A stretch of DNA of 64,000 nucleotides from Legionella sp. (GTDB taxonomy: Bacteria; Pseudomonadota; Gammaproteobacteria; Legionellales; Legionellaceae), in NCBI GenBank assembly GCA_002786165.1, contig PEQK01000016.1, positions 56,786-120,785 on the forward strand, given 5' to 3'. Every line of letters begins with the position of its first letter. The stretch's first letter is position 1. Position numbers and translations under genes: made by a program. Under the pieces are notes generated by a model. That model was not told the origin of the DNA and searched no databases. It saw only the letters and a program-made list of their open reading frames with translations. Shown here piece by piece: positions 35,935 to 46,100 of this stretch.

Positions 35935-37374
35935 CTAGCGCGTGCCTCCAACCGTGAGTGAATCAATTTTAAGTGTGGGCTGGCCTACTCCTACTGGCAC
36001 AGATTGACCTTCTTTACCACAGACCCCAATCCCCAAATCTAACGCCAAATCATGCCCAATCATACTGATTTTATTCATTACTTCCGGACCATTGCCAATC
36101 AAAGTTGCGCCTTTCACCGGGCGCGTCACTTTGCCATCTTCAATCAAATAAGCTTCGCTGGCAGTAAACACAAATTGTCCGGAGGTAATATCCACCTGTC
36201 CCCCACCAAAATTAACAGCATATAATCCTGATTTTACAGAACGAATAATATCTTCGGGGTCATCTTGCCCAGCAAGCATGTAGGTGTTCGTCATTCGTGG
36301 CATAGGAACATGCGCATAAGATTCTCGTCGACAATTACCCGTGGGTTGCATGCCCATGATTTTTGCATTCAATCGATCTTGCATATAATTCACCAAAATA
36401 CCATTTTCGATCAACGTGGTATTTTGAGTAGGCGTCCCTTCATCATCCACAGTTAATGACCCACGACGATTGGGCAAAGTACCGTTGTCAACGACCGTGA
36501 CGCCTGAAGCTGCAACTTTTTCACCGATGCGTCCAGAAAAGGCCGATAAGCCTTTGCGGTTGAAATCACCTTCCAAGCCATGACCGACTGCCTCATGTAA
36601 TAGAACACCCGGCCAACCTGGACCTAGAATCACTGGCATCATACCGGCTGGCGCATCAATAGCCTCTAAATTAAGCAACGCTTCACGAACCGCTTCGCGC
36701 GCGTAGTGTAATACATGTTCATCTTGTGTAAAATAGTCATAAGCAACGCGGCCGCCACCGCCAGAACGACCTGACTCTCGCCGACCATTTTCTTCTACAA
36801 TCACCGAGACATGCACACTGACCATAGGTCGTACATCAGGTACCATTTGTCCATTCATATCGATGATCATGATCACTTCATAAGAAGCAGATAAAGAGGC
36901 ATTCACCTGAATAACCCGTGGATCACAACGTCTGGCTGCAGTATCAATCAATTGTAATAATGCAATTTTATCTAATTTGGACATACCTTCTATGGGATTA
37001 AGTGCGGCGTAACAAGGCACTTGAATCGGTGCCGTTTTGATATGTTGAATTTTATTGCCTTGCCCATGCGCGATGGACCGCGCTGCCGATGCGGCTCGTT
37101 CCATAGCTGGAAATAAAATATCGTCACAATAAGCATAACCGGTTTTTTCGCCACTCACAGCGCGAATGCCCACGCCCCGGTCGATGGAGTAGCTGCCACT
37201 TTTCACTTCCGAATCTTCTAAATACCAAGATTCATAACAACCACTTTGAAAATAAAGATCAGCTGCATCTACATGGGGACTCAATAAAGATTGCAAAAGA
37301 CTTTGAATTTGAGCTTCGTCTAAAGCTGCGGGTTTCAGTAATATTTCTTTGGCAATGTCTAAAAGTGAACTCAT
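35935..37374 (-). CDS. tldD: Metalloprotease TldD
   Basis: 479 residues from ATG 37374, which has GGAATTAGGA upstream; an alternative TTG lies four codons earlier. The zinc-protease motif HEAVGH is seen within GVLLHEAVGHGLEGDF near residues 258-273, with the partner glycine-rich segments DDEGTPTQNT and MTNTYM. With TldE (PmbA), which is not in this window, TldD degrades unfolded peptides and matures microcin B17 and other modified peptides in other bacteria. Length matches E. coli TldD. Confidence 0.96.
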   Translation of the reverse strand: MSSLLDIAKEILLKPAALDEAQIQSLLQSLLSPHVDAADLYFQSGCYESWYLEDSEVKSGSYSIDRGVGIRAVSGEKTGYAYCDDILFPAMERAASAARSIAHGQGNKIQHIKTAPIQVPCYAALNPIEGMSKLDKIALLQLIDTAARRCDPRVIQVNASLSASYEVIMIIDMNGQMVPDVRPMVSVHVSVIVEENGRRESGRSGGGGRVAYDYFTQDEHVLHYAREAVREALLNLEAIDAPAGMMPVILGPGWPGVLLHEAVGHGLEGDFNRKGLSAFSGRIGEKVAASGVTVVDNGTLPNRRGSLTVDDEGTPTQNTTLIENGILVNYMQDRLNAKIMGMQPTGNCRRESYAHVPMPRMTNTYMLAGQDDPEDIIRSVKSGLYAVNFGGGQVDITSGQFVFTASEAYLIEDGKVTRPVKGATLIGNGPEVMNKISMIGHDLALDLGIGVCGKEGQSVPVGVGQPTLKIDSLTVGGTR

Positions 37375-37504
37375 TCCTAATTCCAAATATTAAAATTGAT
37401 GGGTATGTATTGATGGATATCATAAAGCCTTCCTCTTGAAAAGCATAGGATTTACATAAAATCTCATTTGAAACATATTTTACGTAATACCTGAAGCAGA
37501 CAAG

Positions 37505-37538
37505 TTGACAGCCAATATGATATACTTGCATAGTATAT
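37505..37538 (+). promoter_or_regulatory. Promoter region with small inverted repeat before the Bax-inhibitor-like gene
   Basis: TTGACA at 37505-37510 is a perfect -35 box. Downstream, ATATACT (37520-37526) and AGTATAT (37532-37538) form an inverted repeat around 5 bases and supply possible -10 sequences, though not at ideal spacing. The repeat could be an operator overlapping the promoter. Confidence 0.35.
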
Positions 37539-37583
37539 ACTTAATGCGTTCAATCTAGCCCAAAACCATCTTCGGAGTCTATC

Positions 37584-38258
37584 ATGAGCAAACAAAACGT
37601 ATCAGCCATTTCACGGGGTGCCGAATCAGTACTGGCAACCAATAAAGTTTTAAGAAACACTTATATTCTGCTCAGCATGGCATTTCTCTTTAGTGCTCTG
37701 ATGGCTTTTGTATCAGTCGCATCAGGCGTTCGAACGATTAATCCGTTGATCTTTATTGTTGGCGCCTATGGTTTAATGTTTTTGACTCATGCGTTGCAAA
37801 ATAGTTCATGGGGTATATTGTCGGTCTTCGCATTCACAGGCTTCATGGGATATGCACTTGGACCAGTGTTAAATGCTTGTATCGCTCATTTTACCAACGG
37901 ACCTCAATTGATCGCCACAGCGCTGGGCGGCACGGGGATTATCTTTTTTGCTTTATCGGCCTATGCCCTTACCACTCGTAAAGATTTTAGTTATCTAGCC
38001 GGCTTTTTATTTGCAGCTATGATGGTTGCTCTTTTGGCAATGATTGCAGGTATCTTTTTCCAAATACCGGCTTTACAGTTGATGATTTCTGCAGCTTTTA
38101 TGTTGATTTCTTCAGGCTTGATTCTGTTTCAAACCAGTGAAATCATTCATGGCGGCGAAACCAACTACATTGCAGCCACAGTCTCTTTATTTGTGTCCAT
38201 CTACAATTTATTCATCAGTTTGTTGAATTTATTAAGTGCTTTTTCAAACCGCGATTAA
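37584..38258 (+). CDS. Bax inhibitor-1 / YccA-family membrane protein
   Basis: 224 residues with seven hydrophobic segments. The N-terminal NKVLRNTYILLSMAF matches the BI-1 start in gammaproteobacteria, and the C-terminal segment FQTSEIIHGGETNYIAATV, followed by IYNLFISLLNLL, is the family signature. Bacterial members (YccA, YbhL) are inner-membrane proteins; YccA modulates the FtsH protease, and BI-1 proteins can act as calcium leak channels. A hairpin follows the stop. Confidence 0.93.
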   Translation: MSKQNVSAISRGAESVLATNKVLRNTYILLSMAFLFSALMAFVSVASGVRTINPLIFIVGAYGLMFLTHALQNSSWGILSVFAFTGFMGYALGPVLNACIAHFTNGPQLIATALGGTGIIFFALSAYALTTRKDFSYLAGFLFAAMMVALLAMIAGIFFQIPALQLMISAAFMLISSGLILFQTSEIIHGGETNYIAATVSLFVSIYNLFISLLNLLSAFSNRD

Positions 38259-38266
38259 TTCTAATT

Positions 38267-38290
38267 TGTCCCACAGGTGACTGTGGGACA
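38267..38290. terminator. Perfect 10-bp hairpin with GTGA loop
   Basis: TGTCCCACAG, loop GTGA, then CTGTGGGACA, starting nine bases after the Bax-inhibitor-like stop and ending 21 bases before the next ATG. It is a strong stem without a T tract. It may be a terminator, or a leader structure for the small downstream gene. Confidence 0.5.
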
Positions 38291-38311
38291 TAACCCAACC
38301 AGGAGCATTTT

Positions 38312-38563
38312 ATGAAATCGATTTGGATTTGTGCGATGCTCATGGTATCAAAGACGCTATTTGCCACAACCACTTACTATCCAGGCAATACAGGCGGCCC
38401 AACAGCCGGTGATTTGAAATCACAATCACCTACTTATTATCCTCCCATCAAACCAGCACCTCCCATTACGAACCCACAGATAATGCCTAGCGCCCCCTCT
38501 TCTAGCCAAAATACTAATCCACAGTTACAACAACAAACCTTACCACCGTCGACCGGACAATAA
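38312..38563 (+). CDS. Small secreted proline/glutamine-rich protein
   Basis: 83 residues. A signal peptide (WICAMLMVSKTLFA) is followed by a low-complexity tail rich in Pro, Ser, Thr and Gln (YYPPIKPAPPITNP and so on). The ATG has AGGAG nine bases or so upstream. The proline-rich character suggests a periplasm-spanning or wall-associated peptide. No family is recognised. Confidence 0.6.
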   Translation: MKSIWICAMLMVSKTLFATTTYYPGNTGGPTAGDLKSQSPTYYPPIKPAPPITNPQIMPSAPSSSQNTNPQLQQQTLPPSTGQ

Positions 38564-38590
38564 TTGCTTTAAGTTGTAAAATCAGAACCA

Positions 38591-39583
38591 TTATTTCTTT
38601 ATCACATGATCAGGCATCATACTCCAAACATTTTTAGCTCGGAATAAATCAGGCAAATCTTCAACGGTTTTAGAAGTGGTTGCTTGTAGTTGAAATACTG
38701 GGCGCTCTTTTTGATAATATACGCCTAAAGGAATTGGAAACTCATGCGCATCCAAGTGCATCAGCTGTAAAGCGCGCCCATACTGAGTTGGATCGTGCTG
38801 AAAAGCGCTCGCTTTTTCGCTCGTAGTACGTACCAACTCATCCTCTTGCCACATCAAACCAGATTCTTTATGAGCACCGTACAATAACGGTTGTCCTTTT
38901 TGTAAATCAATCGTACGCTCCATCCGGTGAGACTTGATAGAAAACTCATCAAATGCACCTGCATTAAAAATATGACAGTCTTGATTAATTTCAATAAAAG
39001 CGCAGCCTCGATGTTCATAAGCTTGTTTCAAAATGCTACCCAAGTGACCTGGGTCTTTGTCTACGGCACGGGCCACAAAGCTGGCGCCAGCAGTTAATGC
39101 CAAAGCCAATGGATTAATAGGTTGTGTTGAAACCCCATTTGGCGATGTTTTGGTGATTTGACCCAGATGAGATGTGGGAGAAAATTGTCCTTTGGTTAAT
39201 CCATAGACTTGGTTATTCACTAGCAAAATATTCACGTTCACGTTGCGGCGTAAACAATGAAGCAAATGATTGCCGCCGATACTTAAAGAATCGCCATCGC
39301 CAGTAATGACCCAAACCGTCAAATCCTCTCTAAAGGCTTTGATACCTGTAGCAACCGGTAAAGCCCGACCATGAATCGTATGATACCCATAAGCATTCAT
39401 GTAATAAGGCAAACGTCCCGAACAGCCAATACCTGATACAAACACATGTTTTTCAGGAGGCAAGCCAAGCTCAGGCAAAATGCGTTGGATGGCAGCCAAA
39501 ATAGCATAATCACCACATCCTGGGCACCAACGAACTTCTGTTTTAGAGCTAAAATCATCTTTCGTGTATTTGATCTCTTGCAT
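38591..39583 (-). CDS. korB: 2-oxoacid:ferredoxin oxidoreductase, beta subunit
   Basis: 330 residues. This is the thiamine-pyrophosphate subunit of a 2-oxoglutarate-type 2-oxoacid:ferredoxin oxidoreductase. WCPGCGDYAIL near residue 19 and SGIGCSGR near 50 carry the iron-sulfur cysteines. The TPP motif starts VITGDGDSLSIGGNH near 92 and ends with NNQVYGLTKGQ near 122. The ATG has AAGGGAG as ribosome site and lies 29 bases inside the end of korA, so translation is coupled. The enzyme decarboxylates a 2-oxoacid oxidatively to acyl-CoA with reduction of ferredoxin, an alternative to the lipoate-dependent complexes. Confidence 0.92.
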   Translation of the reverse strand: MQEIKYTKDDFSSKTEVRWCPGCGDYAILAAIQRILPELGLPPEKHVFVSGIGCSGRLPYYMNAYGYHTIHGRALPVATGIKAFREDLTVWVITGDGDSLSIGGNHLLHCLRRNVNVNILLVNNQVYGLTKGQFSPTSHLGQITKTSPNGVSTQPINPLALALTAGASFVARAVDKDPGHLGSILKQAYEHRGCAFIEINQDCHIFNAGAFDEFSIKSHRMERTIDLQKGQPLLYGAHKESGLMWQEDELVRTTSEKASAFQHDPTQYGRALQLMHLDAHEFPIPLGVYYQKERPVFQLQATTSKTVEDLPDLFRAKNVWSMMPDHVIKK

Positions 39584-41381
39584 ACGTCAACTCCCTTATC
39601 TGATCAAACAGATAGTTGGTTGAAAAAGGTTGTCCATTACATTGACCGATAGATTGTATGTCTTTTAAATATTGTGCTCTTAAAACCTGACATAATTGGC
39701 CACTATTTAATTCTGCCAAATAAATATGCGGGTAATGATCAAGAATACCGCTTAAATCTTGTGGTAAAGGGTTTAAATAACGTAGATGTAATAAAGCCAC
39801 TTTAATCCCTGCTTCTTCGCACACCGGTAAGACAGATTTTAAACTACCATAGGTACTGCCCCACCCCATGAGTAAAATGGTTGCATCTGTATGTCCTTCT
39901 ATCACCAAAGGTGCATAATCTTGAGCAATACCTACAATTTTTTTGGCTCTTAAGTCAACCATGTGCTGATGATTTTGTGCATCATAACTCACTCTCCCTT
40001 CTTCCCCCTGCTTTTCTAATCCGCCCAGTTGATGAATAAAACCCGGTGTGCCGGGAATATTCCAACTACGACTGAGATGATCATCGCGCGTGAACGGTTT
40101 AGGAAAACGATTAAATTCAATTTTTGGACAGTGTAATTCGGACAGTTCTGGGATTTTCCATGATTGAGCCGCGGTAGCAAGGTATGCATCGATTAACACA
40201 ATCACGGGCGTCATATAACGAGTGGCAATTCGAAATGCTTCAATAATAGTATCAAAACAATCCGCCGGCGTATTCGCAGCTAATACTGGCAATGGCGCTT
40301 CACCATGTCGCCCAAATAATGCTTGGTTTAAATCAGATTGGCTGGTTTTGGTCGGTAACCCAGTGGAGGCACCAGCGCGCTGTACATCCAAAACCACCAA
40401 GGGCAATTCGCTCATCACCGCCAAACCGAGGCTTTCACTTTTTAAATCTAAACCTGGGCCTGATGTTGAAGTAATGGCCAAAGAGCCTGCAAAGGCTGCG
40501 CCTAAGCAGGCACAGATCGCAGAAATCTCGTCTTCCGCTTGAAACAATTGTACGCCGTAATCTTGTAGTTTGGCGCATTCTTGTAAAATCGCCGAAGAAG
40601 GTGTGATGGGATATCCGGCTACCAACATAGGAATTTGTGTGCTCACTGCAACCGTTGCAATCCCTAATGCAATGGCTTCAACGCCTGTGATATGCCGATA
40701 ATCTCCTTTTACACGCTCGACTTGCCCTAAATGCCTGGGTCGCTTACTCAACTCCAGGGTCATTGCATAATTGTACCCCGCGATCAAAGCACGTTGATTG
40801 GCTTCTAAAATTTGTGGTGTTTTTTGAAATTTTTTCACAAGAAAATTCAAGCACTCATCGGTAGGCAAATCAAATAACCACAACACCAACCCTAGCACAT
40901 AACAATTTTTTGCTTTTTTAGCATCACTTTGAGATATATCTAATCCAGTCACAGCCTGGAGTGTTAATTGAACCAATGGCACAGAAATGATTTGATACAA
41001 AGAGTGTGCATCTGAAAGCAAGCTGGGATCACACCCTGCTTTTTCCCAATCTTTGGCTTGCATGCTGTCTTCATTGAGAATAAGGATACCATCTTGATCA
41101 AGATACTGTAATGAGTGCTTTAAGGCAGCTGGATTCAATGCCACCAATACATCAAGGGTTTCTCCAGCTGTAAAAATAGCTTGCTCTGCCATAGCCAATT
41201 GAAACCCAGAAATACCCCCCACCGTTCCTGCCGGGGCACGTATTTCTGCGGGAAAATCAGGTAGGGTTTGTACGTCGCGTCCTGTCAAAGCCGCAGTAAT
41301 GGTCAGTTGTTCGCCGACCATTTGCACGCCATCACCTGAGTCTCCCGTAATCCGAATGACAACACTTTCATGTATAGACAT
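39555..41381 (-). CDS. korA: 2-oxoacid:ferredoxin oxidoreductase, fused gamma-alpha subunit
   Basis: 608 residues joining two parts. The gamma domain comes first (about 1-190: [11 protein letters not shown], then [13 protein letters not shown]), followed by the alpha domain (about 225-608: [50 protein letters not shown]). The fused form is common in bacteria. It forms the catalytic complex with KorB. The start overlaps the end of pdxJ by 14 bases, with AGGAAG as ribosome site inside pdxJ, so pdxJ-korA-korB is one tightly packed operon. Confidence 0.93.
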   Translation of the reverse strand: MSIHESVVIRITGDSGDGVQMVGEQLTITAALTGRDVQTLPDFPAEIRAPAGTVGGISGFQLAMAEQAIFTAGETLDVLVALNPAALKHSLQYLDQDGILILNEDSMQAKDWEKAGCDPSLLSDAHSLYQIISVPLVQLTLQAVTGLDISQSDAKKAKNCYVLGLVLWLFDLPTDECLNFLVKKFQKTPQILEANQRALIAGYNYAMTLELSKRPRHLGQVERVKGDYRHITGVEAIALGIATVAVSTQIPMLVAGYPITPSSAILQECAKLQDYGVQLFQAEDEISAICACLGAAFAGSLAITSTSGPGLDLKSESLGLAVMSELPLVVLDVQRAGASTGLPTKTSQSDLNQALFGRHGEAPLPVLAANTPADCFDTIIEAFRIATRYMTPVIVLIDAYLATAAQSWKIPELSELHCPKIEFNRFPKPFTRDDHLSRSWNIPGTPGFIHQLGGLEKQGEEGRVSYDAQNHQHMVDLRAKKIVGIAQDYAPLVIEGHTDATILLMGWGSTYGSLKSVLPVCEEAGIKVALLHLRYLNPLPQDLSGILDHYPHIYLAELNSGQLCQVLRAQYLKDIQSIGQCNGQPFSTNYLFDQIRELTYARDQIHER

Positions 41382-42114
41382 GATGTCGGGCTTCCTGCAT
41401 TAATTGCCGCATACTGCGCACCGCCTCTTTCAATCCACAAGAAATAGCGCGAGCAATAATGGCGTGACCAATATTCAGTTCATGAATCACACCAATGCCA
41501 GCAATGAGTTGCACATTATGATAATGCAAACCATGTCCAGCATTGACCGTAAGATTCAACCCATGTGCATAAATAGCAGCTTGTTGAATCGCTAAAAACT
41601 CTTGTTGTTGTTCTTTGACTGACGTTGCATCCGCATAACGACCTGTATGTAGCTCAATGGCGCGCGCGCCTGTAGCAATCGCAGCATCAATTTGCTTCAT
41701 ATCTGGATCGATAAATAACGATACATCCGATCCGATGCTATGCATTTGTTGAACCGCATCTGTCACCAATTGTTGATGACGAATGACATCCAATCCACCT
41801 TCTGTTGTTATTTCTTCGCGTTTTTCTGGTACAAGACAAATTTGTTCGGGCCTGATCTGAGTCGCAAAGTCCAACATAAATGGCGTGATCGCCATCTCAA
41901 AATTCATGCGCGTTTGTAACACAGCCTTGATCAAATGCACATCACGCTCTTGAATATGCCTGCGATCTTCTCGTAAATGTAACGTAATCAAATCCGCACC
42001 TGCTTCTTCAGCATCTATTGCTGCTTGTACTGGATCAGGGTAACGCGTGCCTCGGGCCTGACGAAGGGTCGCTACATGATCAATATTCACACCTAATAAA
42101 ATCTCTTGAGCCAT
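41368..42114 (-). CDS. pdxJ: Pyridoxine 5'-phosphate synthase
   Basis: 248 residues. It joins 3-amino-2-oxopropyl phosphate with deoxyxylulose 5-phosphate, the last step of de novo vitamin B6 synthesis. Motifs: [16 protein letters not shown] at residues 8-23, [12 protein letters not shown] near 43, FEMAI near 72, [14 protein letters not shown] near 96, ELHTGRYA near 155 and NAGHGL near 193. First gene of the operon with korA and korB. Confidence 0.97.
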   Translation of the reverse strand: MAQEILLGVNIDHVATLRQARGTRYPDPVQAAIDAEEAGADLITLHLREDRRHIQERDVHLIKAVLQTRMNFEMAITPFMLDFATQIRPEQICLVPEKREEITTEGGLDVIRHQQLVTDAVQQMHSIGSDVSLFIDPDMKQIDAAIATGARAIELHTGRYADATSVKEQQQEFLAIQQAAIYAHGLNLTVNAGHGLHYHNVQLIAGIGVIHELNIGHAIIARAISCGLKEAVRSMRQLMQEARHHVYT

Positions 42115-42209
42115 AAAAACCTTAATATATTGATAAAAAATAGTTCATTCAAAGAGGAGAACCTAAAACCCTCATTGTTCAATATAGCCTAAAAATAAAA
42201 GTTTCTCGA

Positions 42210-42238
42210 TTGAAAACTCAGGTATTTATCAGTATAGT
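42210..42238 (+). promoter_or_regulatory. Sigma-70 promoter for the purine nucleoside phosphorylase gene
   Basis: TTGAAA at 42210-42215 and TATAGT at 42233-42238 are spaced by exactly 17 bases. The start codon is 33 bases past the -10 box. It lies in the 156-base gap between divergent pdxJ and this gene. Confidence 0.55.
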
Positions 42239-42270
42239 TTCGGTCCTTAGTTCTATCCAACGAGTTTATT

Positions 42271-43101
42271 ATGCAAACACAAACCCCTCACCCAGATCGT
42301 GTGGCCGGCCAACTTAAAGCCGCTTACCCTAATTATCATCCGAAAATTGCCGTTGTTTTAGGATCTGGATTAGGTGGATTTGTCGATCATTTGGAAGATC
42401 GCGTGGTGATTCCTTATGAAGAATTACCGGGTTTTCCCATCAGTTCCGTGCATGGTCATGCTGGAAAGCTGGTCTTAGGGAGAACAGCTGGAAAAGATGT
42501 GATTTGTTTACAAGGCCGCGCGCATCCTTATGAAGGAGAAAATCATGAAGCGGTTAAGATGTATGTACGCACCTTACAGCGTTTGGGCTGCGAATATTTT
42601 ATTGCAACCAATGCGGTAGGATCTTTAAATAAAGACGTCCAACCTGGCGAATTGATGTTGATCAATGATCATATCAATTTCCAACCCTCTAACCCGCTGG
42701 TGGGACCTAATGATGATGCTTTTGGTCCACGTTTTTTACCGGTGGATGAAGCGTATAACATCAACCTTCGTGAACAATTTCTTACCACCGCCGATACTTT
42801 AAATATTACCTTGCACCAAGGAGTCTATTTTGCCGTGCTGGGGCCCAGTTATGAAACTGCGGCAGAAATACGCGCTTTTCGTTTATTAGGCGCCGATGTG
42901 GTGGGCATGTCTACGGTACCAGAAGTGCTGATTGCACATCATTGTGGTATGAAAGTTGGCGTGATATCCACTATTACTAACTTTGCCACCGGTCTTAATA
43001 CCACGCACCATGATCATAATGATGTTGTGAAAGTTGCGGCCCTTGGCGGAGAAAAATTGAATCAATTATTATGCCGATGGATTCAAGACACTGCTGTGTG
43101 A
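42271..43101 (+). CDS. Purine-nucleoside phosphorylase (trimeric, PNP-I type)
   Basis: 276 residues. Cleaves purine nucleosides with phosphate to base and ribose 1-phosphate for salvage. Motifs: VVLGSGLGGF near 23-32 (phosphate loop), HGHAGKLVLG near 61-70, GRAHPYEG near 82, TNAVGSLN near 112, GPSYETAAEIRAFR near 191, GMSTVPEV near 213 and ITNFATG near 236. This matches the low-molecular-mass trimeric PNP class (PunA/XapA) rather than DeoD. Its 3' end overlaps the convergent 1937-residue gene by 33 bases. Confidence 0.95.
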   Translation: MQTQTPHPDRVAGQLKAAYPNYHPKIAVVLGSGLGGFVDHLEDRVVIPYEELPGFPISSVHGHAGKLVLGRTAGKDVICLQGRAHPYEGENHEAVKMYVRTLQRLGCEYFIATNAVGSLNKDVQPGELMLINDHINFQPSNPLVGPNDDAFGPRFLPVDEAYNINLREQFLTTADTLNITLHQGVYFAVLGPSYETAAEIRAFRLLGADVVGMSTVPEVLIAHHCGMKVGVISTITNFATGLNTTHHDHNDVVKVAALGGEKLNQLLCRWIQDTAV

Positions 43102-46100
43102 CGCAGACTCACTAGCAATAGGGCCCGTTGAATGATCAAACAAACGCATGGATGATTTGATGGGCCGTTGATCAATATACTGCTCTACTTGCCTGATCGC
43201 ATCTGTTGGGCAATCTTGTTGCGAAATACGCTCCGAGGTCAATGGCGTTAATTCATTGATCACGCGCGCGCAATCCAGCGCTGTTTCACGATAATCAATG
43301 CTATCTGGGTGTTCACTCGAGCGCTGACCATACCCCAAAAGTGATGTTAAAGTATTCCATATCCAAAACCCAGCGTCTCGCACAAAGTTGATAATATGTT
43401 TACCCGTTGCTATCACATAGGATAACACTTTAGACGCGTTCACACGCCACCATAAAGGCTGTAAAATATTGTTTTTTATACGCTCTAATGTAGATATAGT
43501 CGTTTGATTCAGATCGGCACTCACTTGACTCGCTCTGGGTAACCCATTGCGTATGCCTTGAATAAAAAATATTCTTCGCGAAAAATGGCTCATAAAACTG
43601 CGCGCAAATGCCGGCACCCGAATATCTTTCAATTGAGGAGACATTTTTGTCAGCAAAGCTGGCGCAATATTGGTACGCTGCATGCCTTTTGCAGTATGTT
43701 GGTTGTAATACCCATGACAATCCATGACTTCTTCTATTAAATGAGAAAAATCTGATAAAACCTTTTCTAAAGGTAAATGATCTAAATCGTTTGATTGACC
43801 CACAAATTCTTGCTTAAATGCATTCCAATCTTTTTGCTGAATAATATGTTGAAATCGCGCCAAACGGACTGAAGAGTCAAGCGGTGTCGCAATGCCTTTG
43901 GCTTCAAAAATAAGTTGAATATCTTGTTGACTCAATAAGCCAATAAAGGCATTCAACGATGATTGAAACTCTGAATGTCCCAAAATAGAAGACAGTTGTT
44001 GTACCATCAAATCAGCGAGCTTTTCTTTATCAAGACTGTGTTGGTCCTCAGACCAAGCCTTCATATCACGTTGCAAATCGGCCATTCGTTCTGGCAACGA
44101 TCGAATGGCTTGTAAGTCGAGGTCATCACTCGAGCGCAAGGTGTCTAATAATACCGTTTCATCGACTTGCTCCGCTTCTAAGTGTACTTGCTGAGCAAAA
44201 TTTTCTGCGTTGATTCTATCAGTAAAATGCGCATCCAATACGTGATAATCTTCTGTATTGAAAAACCTAGCCATTTTTTGTTTCCAAGTGGTGCTCATCA
44301 AAAACATCGCTTTCATTCTATTTTGCAAGACTTTTTGACAAAGAGCTTGGGACTCTGACGCATGTTGCATGGGATATATCATGTCTTGAGACTTGATTAG
44401 ACCTGGACATAACTTGCTCATCAATTGACTGGCTATCTCGCGAGCATTTATTTCATTGGCCGTAGATAAATTTTGTAATTGTTTATGGTAAGACTTAAAA
44501 AATGCACCTATTGCTTGAGAAGATTTAGCGCCTGCAACTGCTAGAAATGAGTGTTTTTTCCGATCATCTTTGATAAACGCCGCTATTAATGGTAAGCATT
44601 TTTCGCGAATCAAACACGCCAAACGCTTTTCTTGCGATGGGTTAAACTTAAAGGCGGCTGGTTTGATCTTGTTTTTCAGTTTTTTTGCGATTTGGTTGCC
44701 AAAGGCTAAGGTATCTTGATACTGAGTACCAAATACGCTATTGATTGTTTGCAACAACCATTCTACATTTAATACTTGTTTATTTTGAAGACGCGTATCG
44801 ATCATACTTGCCAATGTCCTTAACGTTTGGCTATTAGAACTATCACGAAAAATTTTCTTGAGCTCGATCCACTGATGAAAAGGCAGCATCAAAGAAATGG
44901 CATTAAAAAAACCCTCAGATACAAGAATATATTCTATTCGAGTTTGACCAAGCCCAAGCCCAACCATGACCAAATTCGCGAACAATCCCACACCTGTCGT
45001 TTGAGATGCAATATAATCATTTGATTTTTTAAGTTCCAAGTCGAGATTACATTGCTGCGGCACGTTAGAACATAAATTTGAAAACAAAAAATCTGCCAAA
45101 TCAGTAGGATCTGTTGTCAATGTTTGAATGTCTTCTTGTTTATCATGTAATAATTGCGTCAATTTTTCTGATTGAATACCATCCAATAGTCGTTGGCGAT
45201 CAGATTGAGGATAATAATTAACCAAACAAGGGAGTAGTTCGTGATGAATCAATGGCGTGATATGCTCGGCAATATGCTCTTTGGCAAACTCTTGTTGCAA
45301 TTGTTGAAAATCACCCATCATCTTTTTTATTTTATTGGGTAAATCATCAATCCATGGCAAAGAAAAATGCTGTTTAAATTCTTCAAAAATAACATCAAAA
45401 TCCGGCATTTTTTTCATTTCTTGGGTTTTATGCAAAATGGATTGCACAAAACCTTGAACTTTGCTTGTATCTAACAAAGCAGCCTCAATTTGAGTTTTTT
45501 CTGGATAGGTCACAAAAGCACTCAGATGAGTTAGAAAGTCGTTTTGTAAAAATTGAGTTAATTCTACAGCAGCGCTTGCTTGAAGCTCAGGCTCAAGATG
45601 TAACAACTCAAGAGGATCTTGTCGCATCCAGGCAGCATCTTCTTTTAGCAATTGAGGAAAATGTACGATATCGTCAACCCGTACTGTTTCTAATCCAGGA
45701 ATAGCATGAAACAAACCCAATGCTTTTTCTACAAATGCAGCTTGCTCTGAGCCTGTGTGCAAAGAGTTAATTAGTGCTTGATGGCTATGCAGCACGCTAA
45801 ATAAATCGCTGACTGCCGTTAGTTTTTCACGCACCAGCTCGACTTTGTCACGCACCACCATTTTTTCAAGCAACGGAATAATAGTATGTTGCAGATAAGC
45901 ATCCATTTGGGTTTGTACCGCAGGCGTTGCGTATCGATACAATGACTTTTGGAGAGTACGTTTGATAGCAGCTTGTTGACGCAGCATGCCCGTTTTAAAT
46001 TCTGCCATCACCAAACTTTGAGAAACCAAGTGTTTAAACCGAGTATGGCGAATTATTTTCATGTACGCTATATCAGCCTTATTTTCAGCAGACGCTTGTT